Source: Phoronis australis
Lineage: Eukaryota; Phoronida; Phoronidae
Length of the DNA: 64,000 nucleotides
NCBI GenBank assembly: GCA_002633005.1
Contig: NMRA01000488.1
Span: forward strand, 162,194-226,193
Reading direction: 5' to 3'
The notes under the pieces are model-generated. The model searched no databases. It was given only the letters and a program-made list of their open reading frames with translations, and was not told the origin of the DNA. This document shows positions 9,801 through 21,350 of this stretch, piece after piece. Numbering within the stretch: position 1 is the stretch's first letter; each line of letters starts with the position of its first letter. A program made the translations under genes and the position numbers.

Positions 9801-12800
9801 TTATATGTACAGGTATTTCACTGACCACGTTGTACATCACTATGTGTGATTGCCACAACATGAAGTCTGAAACGTAAATGGAGAAAAGAATTACTTCTTA
9901 TTTGATTTCCTGTTTTTTCTTTTTTCATCTCTTTTTATCATTATTTTGATGTTTATTTCAGTTGAATTTTCCATCACCAAAAATATTTCTATCACACAAG
10001 CCTATTTATTTGTGGCACAATACATCACCTGGAAAATTCTCTTTCTTGTCGTTGGTCATTCCAAGCCCTGTACATTGTCTGCAAAAGGGGAGAGTTGAAT
10101 ACCAGGTGTGGGAATCCAACTATATAAATCTCTAGTGTCGTAGTGTCGACTCAATCCAATGCATTCATGCAAATCACAAATAGCCTTTTGTTGCCATTTA
10201 TTAAATGAACAGCACATAATGCCTTCGTTGTATGTGATCTATTTTTAGACTTCTCAGATGAGTATGGTCTTCTAGCCTACATCACAGACAGTTACTCCTC
10301 CGCCATAGACAGATGCAGCGACCCCCTTCTTCAAGCGCAAAGCATAATCAGTTTAGTCCTACACTTCTCTCGTACCAAGTGCCCAAGTGGACCTGAGGTA
10401 GGCCAACCAGTTTCTTAGACAAAAGGCTAGGGTTTACAACAGGTTTAAGCTAAATGATGTGTGCGTGTGTCTGTGTCTGTGTCTGTGTGTGTTCTGTATG
10501 GAAATCAAGTTTCCACTATGAGAGGTAACGTGTACTGTTTTCCACAGAGCATTGGAGGACCTCGGACGGTTACTAATCACCTTTTGATGAGACGTGCAAC
10601 GTCATCAGGAAATTCTGTGTTCATGCTTTCGTGCATGTAATTTTGCTGTCTTTTTTCTTCCAGGAGTATTGTCGGTCCTTGCTCTCGCGCAGTATTCAAC
10701 AGACGAGCTCTTACCTCCGCAAGAAATACAGCGGCCTCACATCTGAGGACGACCTCAGGCGGAAGGAGAAAGAGTAAGATTGATTCAGAAGTTTTGAAAT
10801 TGGTAGCTTTGCCGAATTTTGTGGCTACTGTAGCTGATAAATTTCTTTTGAATGAAATTAAAAAATCTTTCAATTTCTGCCATAGGCTTATCATTGTAAT
10901 AACCTAATGGGATGGTTGTCTTTAAACTGCACGTTGCAAGTTGAAATAAGTGGAGGAGGTAGACATAATCTGGCGAGATTTTAAGAGTTAAAGTTTCAAC
11001 ATAATTGTGGTAAGCGTTTGTGGCGAACAGTACCCAAATATGTAGCCTGCATCGTCATGGGAATGGATTACTGGTGGTTGCTGACTAGTCTCTTGAAATA
11101 AGGTGGAATTTGTTGAGAATGACGACATTACTTTGTTACTTCGAACTTGAATATCTGAAGCTCTTCTTCAGGTATGAGCTGCAGGTGCTACTGCATATGG
11201 AGCTGGTCTCCATAGCGATGCCAGGGGAGAAAAGTCCTAATGAGGAGGAATTAGCTGAGGAGGTATGCTGGTTGTTTACTGCCTGGGTTGAGCACTCACT
11301 GCGCATGTTAGGCAGTTGTATCTGCAATTTTCAAGCTTTATCTACAAGTTGTATTTCAAGTTGGATCTGGAATTTGCAAGTTGAATTTGGAATTTGCCAG
11401 CTGTGTTGGGAATTTGCAAGCTGTATCTGCAATTTGCAAGTTGTATCTGGAATTTGCAAGCTTTATCTGCAATGTGTATGCTCTATCTGCAATTTGTAAG
11501 CTGTATCTGCAATTTGCAAGTTGTATCTGCAGCGCTCTGACATTACTAAAGAGTACAAGGTATCTAACTTCTTTGAAGAAGTGAATCTTCCATTAAAGTC
11601 TCCCTGAAGTCTAGACTGCTTGGACTATTTTAGCATCAGCATTGTTTTGTTAAAACATCTCTGCAAGCCGTCTTAGACTTAATGTTGCGTACCGTCATAC
11701 CGTGATTTATAATTATTCAAGAATAAACAAGGAAAATAATGCCAAACCAGGAAATCGCATGGCATTGTGTCTAAGTCGTAGATACTATGGAGGTGGAAGT
11801 AGTATGCATAATATAAGTAGTATCTAATGTAAGTATTCAAATAGATAAGATATTACGAAAATTTCTTAAGAACCTAAAAAGCAAAAAGTACAGGGATAGT
11901 AAACATATTGAAGTCAGAAGCAACAAGATTTATATTCCATGGTTAAAAATTAACTAACACTACTTAGGAGGAATTCAACAGAGAAAAGGGTCGAAGTTAA
12001 GGCTACCTTTTAATAATAACGTTAGTTTATTAGAAATGTTATAGGAATTGAGAGCGTTTTCAATTAATTGGTTTCCATTGAGTGCACGAAAAAGTGAGTT
12101 CCTTTGGCATTCGCTGAGGGCACATTTGAAGAAAATGTGATGATAGGATTGATGGTGACCACATTTACAGTGTACTGTCATTTGTGGTTGACTCTTTGAC
12201 CTACACAATGGCACACATTACAGATTGCACGTCTGGTCACTGCTGCATTCATTGGAAGTCCTGAAGCTCTTCGTCACTTTATGGAAGAAATATTGGTAGA
12301 CAAGTAGGTCACACTTTTCTCTCTTGGAAAGCAGCTCATAGTACACTTTTTGTTAGTGGTTGTTTCATGCTTTATGGGTTGTATACCTTACAATGTATGT
12401 CCAATGCTGTTTCACCACAGAAACTGGGCTATGTTTTTACGGTGAATATAGAATGCGTCAATTCAAAGGCAGCAAATTGTTTCTGTCTTGTAGTAGGTTT
12501 CAGTACAGAAGCAAGATTTTTGGACGCAAATTTCACGAATGTACATTGAAGTTTTTATGTACTTTCCCATGGTGAAAACATCATTGGCATCACGTAAAAG
12601 CTTGGTACATCAAAATTTATCAACTGATTCCAAATGTTTATATATTGCCAAGAGGAAAACTGTTTGCATACATCTTCAATATCTGCCATATTGCAGCTAT
12701 ATAGATATAAGTCCATCACTGCTTAGGGAGATCTACTTGGAACTGGGTCAGGACCCACCCTGCCGTCTTGCACCTGGTGGAATCTTCTCACCGCAGTCGC

Positions 12801-15800
12801 AGCAACTCCCTTCAGTCCAGCAGCCCGGTAGTATTGGGTCATCCTACAGCAGTCGAGGGTCGGCGTCATCTAATCCTGGATCAAACAGGTAGAAAATGCT
12901 GAAGTCGTACTATTATTCGTTGAACAGTTGAACACACAATGAAAAGAAATTTTAAACTCGAGCTAAGGATTAAAAAATAAAAATGTTCAAGAACAATTTG
13001 CAATCATACATAGTGATCTTCACAGATTAAATTTGGGCTACAGCTCGATAAGAAAAAATTTTCTTGAGCTTATGTGGTGGTTTTCAAAAATCATTCTGTT
13101 TTGGAATTTTTTATGACCATGACTTTTTGTGTGAATGGAAGAGAGTTATAATATTCCTGTTGATTTATCCTCTAACAGTCTTAGGAATGAAGTATAGTTT
13201 TTTGAAAAGTCAGTCGTCATAGTTTATTTTCATGCCATATGTCTCTCTGCTCATAGTACGTTTTAATATTGTTTTCATGAAAGATGATACATAAGACCTA
13301 ATCATTTAACAGGAAACAATAAACAATATTCAACTTCATATATACATATACATACACAAACACATACATATATATCTTTATCTCTTAACATGTGTAATAG
13401 TACCGGGTCACTTCAAGTAAACAATTTATACTCGTTGGAGATGATCGAGACCAAGGAATACGTCAATAATTCAGTGTACAAACTAGACGCTGACAAAGTG
13501 CTACTTGTCAAAGTCTGTCTCGTCGATCAGTTTTCGGAATAAATTGACATTGTTCTGTAAACAGGAACACTGCTGTCGGTTTTCATTAGAGCTGTTACAA
13601 ATCCATGGACGATTGCTTTTTCGATACAAAATTGGTCTCAACTTGTTCCTTACTCGGATGTCTAGTGATTTCTGAGTTTGCAAAGAACTAACACTCGGTT
13701 TTTTCAAGATACCAAGCTCGGGGGACAAAATGACACGTGACGAGTCAATGTTTAGAACCTGATTTCCAGCAATAACTTTTGAAGCTCTGGCATCACCTGA
13801 AATTTGACTAAGGACTAATCTGAGACCAATTTCACAATGGCAAGTGGCCTCAGTCAAAATTTGTTTTTGAGGGTTTATAGCCACTTTAAATGAATAAAAT
13901 AGTTTCGGTCTGAAAGTAGCAACAAAATAGCATGGCTTTGAAAGTAGCAACAAAATTTACCATCAACTGAAAACATAGTTGAAAGACAAAGATACCTGTT
14001 ACCACTCGCTCAAGACACTTTCTTGACTAATATAACTTGCCAATCCTATTTTCCATGCTAAACATTAAAATACACTCCTTGGTTAATGCTTGATGAACAA
14101 TTTTATCCTATTTAGGCCTCGCCGACTCGCTCGCCACTCCAGTGTTTTGGAGGCTGTTAGCCAGAGACAGATCGTCATGCCTCTGTTTAGACCTGTGAAA
14201 GTGGAGAGTAAGGCAAATGACGGGAAGGTAAAAGAGAAACAATTAGTGAGTAGCGTTATGTTTTAGAGACACATAATTTAGTTACATGGTTTTATTTTTG
14301 TAATTCTGTTGGTACTTGAGTTGATTTCATGAAAAATAGTCACCAGGGATTTCCGAAACCCTTCCAAGTCAAAGGTCCATGGGGTTCTTTTCGCAATTGT
14401 TTTGCATGTGTGCAACGTGTGAAAAAGGAAAATATTTTCGCAAAGGGTCATTAGGGTTCTCTTCCAGAAATCCCTGGTATGCTTGACACACATCCAATGA
14501 AATATCCTTGCGTTTGTGAATTAAATTTAAGGCTGAGAGTAGAGAAGGTCATGGGTTCGAGGCTAAGTCGGGGAAAGGAATCTTTTCAGACTTGTTATAA
14601 TTAGGTCATCATGTGTCTGTGATGAGATATTTGATTAATGATTTTGTCGTTTCAGAATAACGTTTGAGGTACCACATAAAAGTCATATTTATGTTTGAAT
14701 CGTATGAATTGTTTTTGCAGTGTTCCTAGTTGTATCTGTTGAACTAACTCTGTTACGGTGACATTCATGTTGACCCGCTTAATTTCTTTTTTCAGAAAGC
14801 CGCTGCAGACAATAAAGACAAACGCATCACAAGATCTGCTACTAAAAAGAAAAAAGAAATTGGTATGTGTTTCCATGGTTACAATGATTTTTATTTAGCT
14901 GATCACTTTGCGAGCAACAGTTCTTGTAATGTTTCAGGGTTTTGAGTACTGAAGGGATATCAAAATTGCTAAAAAGTGGGATTAATGAATATTATTTCAT
15001 TTGATTGTTTATTAGTTTTGTCATCTCTAAATGAAATTACAATATTGATATACAATTCGTGTTAAAAAATAAGCAAACAAACTTTACGAAAATCACCCGC
15101 GTTTTGTTGAGTACGGTAATTCTGCACTTACGTAACACTCAATATGACCAAGAAAAGAAATTCTATTTTTGTCAAATGTGTCCACAAAAATGATGAAGAA
15201 AATATTAGTCTATTACTAGCTTGACTTGTACTCTGTAGATATCACAAAACAACTTTTGGTGAATTTTTCTTGTTTTGCTGTTCAACAGTCAGCCTTGGAA
15301 AAATGGAAATTTTGGCAATTAGTTTTGTGCAAAATAAGTCGAGAATTACCTTTATAGTGGAATTCCCTGTCGTAACAGCTTAGTGCAAGTGGCATTCCGT
15401 GTCAGCTGGAATTACTTTCTAGTCACGACTGGTCGTCACCCGAATTTTGTCCAATCATTACGTCATGTACTGTGCCTTTGTTAATGAGAACACAGGTGTG
15501 ACTTTGACAGATATCGAAAATAACCCCTCCCCCCACTACAATGGTTTTCACATTCTATTCTGTTTGTCTCGTTATCAGATCCAAAGCTGGAGGTGAAAAA
15601 AGTCCGTCGGAACTTGTTCATGGGTGAAAAGCTGGAAAAGAGGCAGTCAGACTCAGCCATTCAGCTGGCTTCGTTGAAGAGACATGGCCGCCGCAGCACA
15701 AGTGACGCACGAGGTATGCTTTCAACAAGTTCACGTGAAGTGATAAATAATACCAAACTAACCCTTCCTTGGGTCCAACCTTTGCTCGACCCGAATAGAC

Positions 15801-18752
15801 GTGAGTACTAGGATATTGACAGTGGGTGTGGTCTGAAAATCATTGATTCAGACAAAATTGTTGGTAATTATTTACTGTTGCAATTTGAATAAACCAATCA
15901 GTGCGCTCGATTCACTGACTAGTTGCTGAAATCCATAAACCCAAGTCATTCTTGAGGTTTGTTCTCTGGTATTGAGATTTAGCAGCTGCCTTTGGAGCAC
16001 ATTCTTTTAGGATTTTTTTGTCGCTGCATTCTCACCTGCCGTACAAATGATAAGAGCACTTCTAAAATCCTTTCAAAAGTATGGATCTTATTTTGTGACA
16101 AACTGTTTATGTTACTGCAGTGAAAACACTGAAGACTAAGTCAGTAGCGGAAACACCTGCTCACAAGCAGGTGTCCAACGTGGCACTAAGAAAGTTAGAG
16201 AAACATCAACGCAGTCACACTGCCAGTGAAATGTTGTCGGTTGGAGAGTCGCCAAGGAAACCGGGTAAGATCGCCTTGCTTTTACAATGAGTTTTTTCAG
16301 CTGCCACTCGACTAGACAAGAAGTGTGTGCATTTATGAGGGTGCTAAAGGGCTGTTGTTCTGCAATGGGCTGTTGTGTGGATAATTAAAATGATTGTTGT
16401 GTAAATATTTGTCTTATTTTGATGAGAGGCTGTACCTTGGTTTAAAAGAGTTCATCAAATTTGTCATTTATGGTTGTCAAAAGCTGCAACTTGTGTTTAT
16501 AAATCATAAGTAAATTCACGTACAAAAGACTATCCAATAGTTGGCACATGGATGTCTTTGACGTGCATGCATTTTCATAAAAGAGACAACTGCTCACTAC
16601 TTCAGTGCAAAATGCTGGATAACAGCTGGGTGAACTGAGTATCTCAGGACTGCAAGAGTCACCTTGCTTCATGTGCATGTGAATACATGTCAGATTGTCG
16701 TCATCCCAGATGTCCACGTGTCAGTGGGTTAACGTTAGGCTGGTGTACAAATTCATCTGGTGAATGCGTAATGATTAAAATTCATTCTGGATGGCATTGC
16801 AGTTGTTCTAGGATTTAGTTGTTAATTTGAAAAAAAAATGACCTATGCCAACCTAGGCATCAACCTCAGGATCTCCTGAATACTAGCTAAGCACTCTGGT
16901 CGCTGAGCTATCGAGAATATGTTGGGAACAGTCGTCACATTCCATTTAAAGCTGTCGTAGTTGCTAAGTCCAGTCACTCAGGGATGATAAACGATATGGT
17001 AAACTTCATCTGATGAGTACTTCTGTAAACAAATTGGCTATCGGTGATATTAACTGTCTTGTAAATGTGTGGTAGACACAATGAAAACTACAGCTCTGTA
17101 AGTTTTAAGCATGGTTTGACTCTAATAACATTCTCTTGCATTTAGGTGAGAAGGACTCTCCCAGAGTGCCCCTGATCAAACAGAGATCGTTCTACTCGGC
17201 GGCATTGCAGGGTCTATCTCGCAACATGGAGAAGTACCAGAAGCTAGCGGAGCGCTTCTCAAGACCATTTGCCTCTCCAACAAAGATTATTGCGGACACG
17301 CCCAAGCGACGGGCTGCTGTGAAAAGTGTCTTCTTCTCACAACTTCTATCTAGTCCACGCACAAATGAGATGGGACAGTCATCGACGATGTCATCGATGT
17401 CTTCGCCGTCGGCTCATGTCTATGACGCTCCCCGTCCTGAAATGGATGGAGCAACAACAGCAGAGAACTTGCAGTCTGGTACAAAATCCCTTGCAGCGAC
17501 TCCTAAGAGAAAAGGTCAGCATGTGAAAAAGCTTCTGATGGATTCACCAGTTTACAACAAAGTTGAGAATATCAAAGTTCAGCTCAAAACTCCTGAGAAG
17601 GCGCAGCAGGGTGAGACATCGGATGGTCACGTGTCCAGGCAGTCGACGCCAAGAAGTTGTAATAGTCGTTACAAGCTTCCTGTCGTAGAAACTCCACCGA
17701 AAAACAGTCCAATTTTTGGTGCCAGATTTAGTGGCAAAAAACTTCAAAAGCACTTTGATGCGGTATCAACCGAGGCTGCCTGTAGTGAACAAAAACTGTC
17801 CTCCCCTCTTCATAATCGTAAGTTGTCAACAACAAATGACTCCTGTCCGTCCTGCTCTAAGAGTGCTGTTGTTGAATACTCAGGGAGACAGGGCAATGAA
17901 AAAGAGAACAAGATACAGACAAGGATGTGCTCGTTCACTCCCAAGTCAACAGGTGAGTCGGATGAAGAGCATGATTTCACTCCGCCCATTTCAAAAAAGC
18001 CAAAGCTTAGCAAAACTCCGGACTCTTTCGATTCTTGGCATCGTCGTAAACATCAGTCGCCAAGAGTGAGGAAGAACAGTTCGCACACCACGCCAGTGAA
18101 GGTCATTCCCACTCGGCAAGCAAGTGTGGATGATGAATTGATCATTTCGTTTCCAACATTAGAGAAGCAGGGATTTGATTTGCACGATCCTAAATCAGCC
18201 GAGAAACTCGACAGGAAAATTGCCCGTGAGAAAAGGAGAGAGCAAACAGTGAATTTCCCATTCTACGAAAAACAAGGTTACGATTTACGGAATTCAGAAT
18301 CTGCCGAAAAACTACGAAAAAGAATTCTGTCCGGTGAACAGACCAGTAGCTCTGCTAACTCCTCAAGTGCTAGAAAATCGCTGAGCGATAGTTATTTCTC
18401 ATCGGAGAATGAAGACGTTTTTCTCTCCGGCGAGGATCAACCGTGGGAACCGATACTGCAATCAAATCCTAAACCAACGGTGCTGCGCTTGAAGCGACGG
18501 AGCATCAACGACACGGACAAACCGTCTGCAGATAGTTGCTCACAAGACTCCAATGGTGGTTGCGTTACGAGAACGTTTTCTACAATTCAGTCATCTGAAA
18601 AGAGGAAGAAGTTTTCTCCCTTGAGCACAGGAAGTTTGCATCAGCTGTTGAAATCACCAATGGTGCTCGACAGTAGCAGCGAGAAATTGCCGAGATCAAG
18701 AACAAAGATGGCTGACAGGAATAGTAAATCACGTAGATCTTTATATCAGTGA
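3112..18752 (+). CDS. TICRR: TICRR / Treslin, TopBP1-interacting checkpoint and replication regulator (complete, 18 exons)
   Basis: Metazoan counterpart of yeast Sld3. With MTBP and TopBP1 it loads CDC45 onto the MCM helicase to fire replication origins in the nucleus. Exons: 3112-3870, 4291-4549, 4832-4889, 5670-5973, 6271-6493, 7001-7103, 8299-8408, 9433-9645, 10249-10397, 10664-10773, 11172-11262, 12224-12303, 12697-12888, 14116-14227, 14796-14862, 15579-15713, 16121-16264, 17146-18752. The sum is 4716 nt, 1571 residues plus TGA, with every junction in phase and GT-AG. Human Treslin is somewhat longer (about 1900), and the difference lies mainly in the Ser/Pro-rich tail. The first ATG is chosen because the family starts just before the hydrophobic strand VVFLID; upstream in-frame codons lack an ATG. 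Exon 3 to 4 is the least certain junction. Confidence 0.94.
5447..5566. mobile_element. 120-bp foldback (MITE-like) element in TICRR intron 3
   Basis: Left arm 5447-5502 and right arm 5512-5566 are complementary over about 55 bp around a 9-nt loop, with one single-base indel and three mismatches. Each mismatch is CG on the right arm against CA on the left arm (reading both outward to inward), consistent with methyl-CpG decay. No clear target-site duplication. Confidence 0.85.
5670..6493 (+). CDS. TICRR: TICRR exons 4-5 (5670-5973, 6271-6493): middle region
   Basis: Encodes a Ser-rich link and then YFTALLQRLAKRKLILVLDF and a hydrophobic stretch resembling the vertebrate [20 protein letters not shown] region, ending with LQEFVEKSISHIV. 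The exon 4 acceptor (GGGACCAG/ATCATCC at 5669/5670) is chosen because it restores phase 2 from exon 3. An upstream acceptor near 5336 reaches a stop codon quickly. Exon 4 contains a 13-bp exact CTCF-core match (5683-5695). Confidence 0.85.
7217..7424. repeat. Tandem duplication, two copies of 104 bp
   Basis: Copies 7217-7320 and 7321-7424 are head to tail and almost identical (first difference CTATAATC against CTAAAATC). TICRR intron 6. Recent by its identity. Confidence 0.95.
7788..7895. repeat. Tandem duplication, two copies of 54 bp
   Basis: Copies 7788-7841 and 7842-7895 begin TTTGGGAAAAAAT and end TTTCATAACAAA, differing at about one base. TICRR intron 6. Confidence 0.93.
10249..12888 (+). 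CDS. TICRR: TICRR exons 9-13: Sld3/Treslin-type CDC45-binding region
   Basis: Residues about 677-884 from five short exons (10249-10397, 10664-10773, 11172-11262, 12224-12303, 12697-12888). Conserved blocks are EYGLLAYITDSYSSAI, YELQVLLHMELVSIAM, EELAEEIARLVTAAF, ALRHFMEEILVDNYID and a Ser/Gly-rich exit. In order and spacing they follow the helical middle of vertebrate Treslin (ELLSYI, CQLQVFLRLEMCLQ, EEVTDLLRM, YLAEFLEEIL, LYIDSIP), which corresponds to the Sld3 CDC45-binding domain. The residue-level link to CDC45 is family knowledge, not visible here. Confidence 0.88.
10459..10492. repeat. GT/CTGT microsatellite
   Basis: Interrupted GTGTGC/CTGTGT run in TICRR intron 9. Confidence 0.85.
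11316..11533. repeat. Minisatellite of about 20 bp units starting 54 bp after the TICRR exon 11 donor
   Basis: About ten diverged copies of a unit close to GTATCTGCAATTTGCAAGCT. It lies in TICRR intron 11, and the exon 11 reading frame stays open from the exon through most of the array (to about 11499). Confidence 0.9.
13501..13953 (-). other. Unrecognised 150-codon open frame in TICRR intron 13 (probable repeat)
   Basis: An open frame antisense to TICRR. Its composition is not obviously coding and I recognise no domain. The segment at about 13625-13685 is clearly related to about 61255-61311 (AAATTGGTCTCAACTTGTTC against AAATTGGTCTTAACTTGTCC, and the following bases), so it belongs to an interspersed repeat and may be a decayed mobile-element frame. 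Not called as a gene. Confidence 0.35.
14342..14478. mobile_element. 137-bp MITE-like element with ACCAGGGATTTC inverted ends
   Basis: Perfect 12-bp terminal inverted repeats, ACCAGGGATTTC at 14342-14353 and its complement at 14467-14478. Imperfect complementarity continues inward (GGGTTCTTTTCGC against GCGAAAGGGTC). No target-site duplication recognised. Confidence 0.75.
15579..16264 (+). CDS. TICRR: TICRR exons 16-17: conserved CDK-site region read by TopBP1
   Basis: Residues about 944-1036 (exons 15579-15713 and 16121-16264). Two blocks are nearly identical to vertebrate Treslin: VRRNLF (952-957) and KSVAETPAHKQVS (995-1007), the latter with a CDK-type Thr-Pro at T1000-P1001. In vertebrates, CDK-phosphorylated sites of this region dock into TopBP1 BRCT repeats. 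Exon 14 (14116-14227), just upstream, adds the basic RRLARHSSVLEAVSQ block that precedes it in vertebrates too. Confidence 0.9.
16850..16917 (-). mobile_element. Decayed tRNA-derived SINE head
   Basis: On the minus strand, an A-box-like TAGCTCAGCGA (16900-16910) and a decayed B-box GGTTGATGCCT (16855-16865) sit at tRNA spacing. The B-box has lost the TTCGA core, so this is a relic, not a tRNA gene. Confidence 0.6.
17146..18752 (+). CDS. TICRR: TICRR last exon: disordered S/TP-rich tail with an internal 35-residue repeat
   Basis: Residues about 1037-1571, one 1.6-kb exon ending at TGA (18750-18752). The tail is rich in Ser-Pro and Thr-Pro sites and basic clusters, as expected for a CDK target. 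It carries two copies of a FPxxEKQGFDLxxxxSAEKL unit beginning at F1372 and F1407 (18150 and 18255). Near the end are EDVFLSGED and STGSLHQLLKSP, matching the acidic and ALQALTQSP blocks close to the vertebrate C-terminus, which supports the stop as the natural one. Confidence 0.92.
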
Positions 18753-19801
18753 CATCCGTGATTATGCAAACTACTTGCAGTAAAAGTTCTTCAACGTTAT
18801 GACTGAAATAATAATTTTGTGAAAAAATGGCTGTATTTCTATTTTTAGAGGTTTGCACATGGCTTCAATTGTTCAAAGTTTTATTCAATGTTGTTTGGTA
18901 AGAGTTGACTGTACGAAGCATGTTAAGCACGAAGTTAATTTCATCAAGAAATTTGGCAAAATGAAACTTCGTTTGGCCGCTTTGTTGCTTCCTAAAGTAA
19001 AAAATGTTTTACCTTATAATTTTTGATGCAAGTAACATCATTGACACCCACCATTTACGTGGATGTAAGTTTTTTTGACCAGCCAAGTAAAAAGTTATAC
19101 CACCAAATTCCACGAGCTGCTGGTTTGTCCATGTCGAGAACCAGGTCATTTGGAAAATGTGAAAATTAACGGTCATACATCCAGGATGAGTTTATGTACT
19201 AGATTTAAGTGGAAGGGTGTGTAGCATTTGCAATCAGTCGAATATCTTCCACACATAGCAACAGTCTCAAATGTCTTGTGACCAGCATGGTAATTAGAAG
19301 TGGATTGTGTATCGTTATCACCATTTTTAAATGATTACTGTGAAAAGTCCAGAAATTTTGACGTTCTGTTTTAGGAAACTAGATCTTGCTTTTGCCAAAA
19401 TGGAATACTATCTCTGTAACTACAAGAATCTTCCAATTAGAGCTATTGCAAAATTGTGCATACCTGGTTTTATTTTAATTCATTTCACTTCAGTACATCA
19501 GTCTGCTTTGCCATCTGTTAAAGTTTAATAATTCTTGTAAATTTTGTACCCAATCACTACCAGTAATTGTTTATTGTTGTTAATCTTCCTTTATAATTAT
19601 AATTATTTGGCGTTGTAAATTATGTAATAATTAATCCATATTAAGTGCAAATGATATTTTTGGTATTTTAACATTAAATCGCAGGTGCTTGTGATTTAGA
19701 TTGGTATTCGGGCATGTTGGAATATGTAACAACTTTGTTGTTAATCACGTTCAATTCATCATGAATACAAATAGTTTATAGAACACTGAAAGTTAAAAGT
19801 C

Positions 19802-19959
19802 GTTTTCCCATTAGAGGTGAAACTTTGCTTTTACCGAAGTTTCGGTAAGATGGAAAGGTTAACTCCAGTAATTCATCTGTACGTGAAACTTCACTGAAAA
19901 TGGTAGGCTATAAAGGCGAAGCTTCAGTATTCACCAAAACTTCGGTGTAGTGGGAAAGC
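19802..19959. mobile_element. Imperfect inverted-repeat element (possible MITE)
   Basis: Left end GTTTTCCCATTAG and right end TAGTGGGAAAGCC are near-complements, and both halves carry an internal ACCGAAGTTTCGGT-like core (GAAGTTTCGG, ACTTCGGT). A related AAGCTTCGGTAAACCGAAAG occurs at about 20277-20296. Confidence 0.5.
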
Positions 19960-21350
19960 CATAAGCAATACTTCGCGGAAGGTATTGGTAGAGGTGGCAA
20001 CAGTGATATACGATAACGTGAGACTCACAAAATGTGTACTTTGTTATTGTAGTGTAGCCGACATGCTCTCAATAGACACGTAAATAAATAAAAGAAAGCA
20101 TACCTTATTAAGAATGACACTGATCATTTTCATAAACACTCGTAAATGGCAGGAGAACAATTTTCAGTTAGCCTCGAAACCACTGCTCAATATTCGTTTG
20201 AGAGTACGAATGAACTGCGTTGTCTGGTATCTTAGCGATAACTTCAATGTGGCTGTCTAGTCAGAAAGATAAGCGAAGCTTCGGTAAACCGAAAGCGCCT
20301 AAAGTTGCATTTTGCCCTGTTTAGCTGGAAAAAAATCTTAATTAGACCTTTTACTATCATGACATTGGTCTCGTAATGCTTACCTCGATAGGATTGATTG
20401 GGATTCCATTTTGGTCACCACCTCAGGCAATGCTTACAGGTGCCATTTTTGAAGTCGCACTTTCAGGGTTGGCCAGCACCAATAAACTCTGAAGCATTTT
20501 CTTGAAAGCTGATGATTTTGATGTTTTTGTTGGTAAGGGAAATAGAATCCAGTCATGGCATGGAATGTTTTGAGACATATTTTATGGGAGTAAAGGGTCT
20601 GATTTGATTTTTGTTTTTTAGTCGGTGAAAGTGGGTGAAATGCGACTTTAGTGCAATATTTGGCCTGTAAGCAGCAATATCTGAGGGCCTGCTTGGAGAC
20701 ACTTCTGTAGGTTATTTATGTACCCATCCTTACCAGTTTCCATCATTTTTCAAGATTTTTGTACTGATCTGAAAGAAATCTGAAGGTTTTAGTAGTGCTG
20801 TGGTACAATTCATCAATAATCTGGAAACCAAGAACATTCTTCAATCGTGGAGTGTCGAGTTCTAAAGACAGTTGCTTAAAATGAAACTTTCAAATTCTCC
20901 TGTATGCACTTATTGTGAAAAAGTTCCCGAAGATCGTGAATGTTCCAGTTATTGGGAAATTGTCTCCAGATTTTGTTCAACTGACAAGCTTCATATTAGT
21001 TGGTTGAATCTTTCAAATGCTCATTTGCACGTCGGTTCCTCAGGCGACTGGAACATTTCTAAGCTGCTGTAATTATTCGCGGAGATAAATTTCAAGGCTC
21101 TTGTTCATATAAAAATGGAAAATTGAATTTGGTGCTTGCAGTGAAAGAAAATTTTAGCTGATAACTTATTAAGTTTATGGTAATATCTTATTTACTAAAC
21201 AGCATGTTACGCGACCATCAAGAGAATTTTGTTCAAGAAAGCTTTACATGAACCTGCTTTCCACGGAAAAAAAATTGATTTGCGTACAACTTATTTTTGA
21301 CTGGCATTAGAGACAATTCCTAGACTTGGGAAGAAGAGATATTTTGCTAC

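Larger units (their letters stand above)
3871..17145 (+). other. TICRR introns, contents
   Basis: Seventeen introns. Those with content: intron 3 (4890-5669), 120-bp foldback; intron 6 (7104-8298), two tandem duplications; intron 9 (10398-10663), short GT/CTGT run; intron 11 (11263-12223), 20-bp minisatellite; intron 13 (12889-14115), minus-strand 150-codon open frame in repeat-related DNA; intron 14 (14228-14795), 137-bp inverted-repeat element; intron 17 (16265-17145), decayed tRNA-derived SINE. In introns 1, 2, 4, 5, 7, 8, 10, 12, 15 and 16 I see only AT-rich sequence with no recognisable gene or repeat. Confidence 0.7.

Noticed and set aside
11316-11533. CRISPR-like repeat array
   Set aside because: Units are contiguous and diverged with no spacers, in a eukaryotic intron: a minisatellite.
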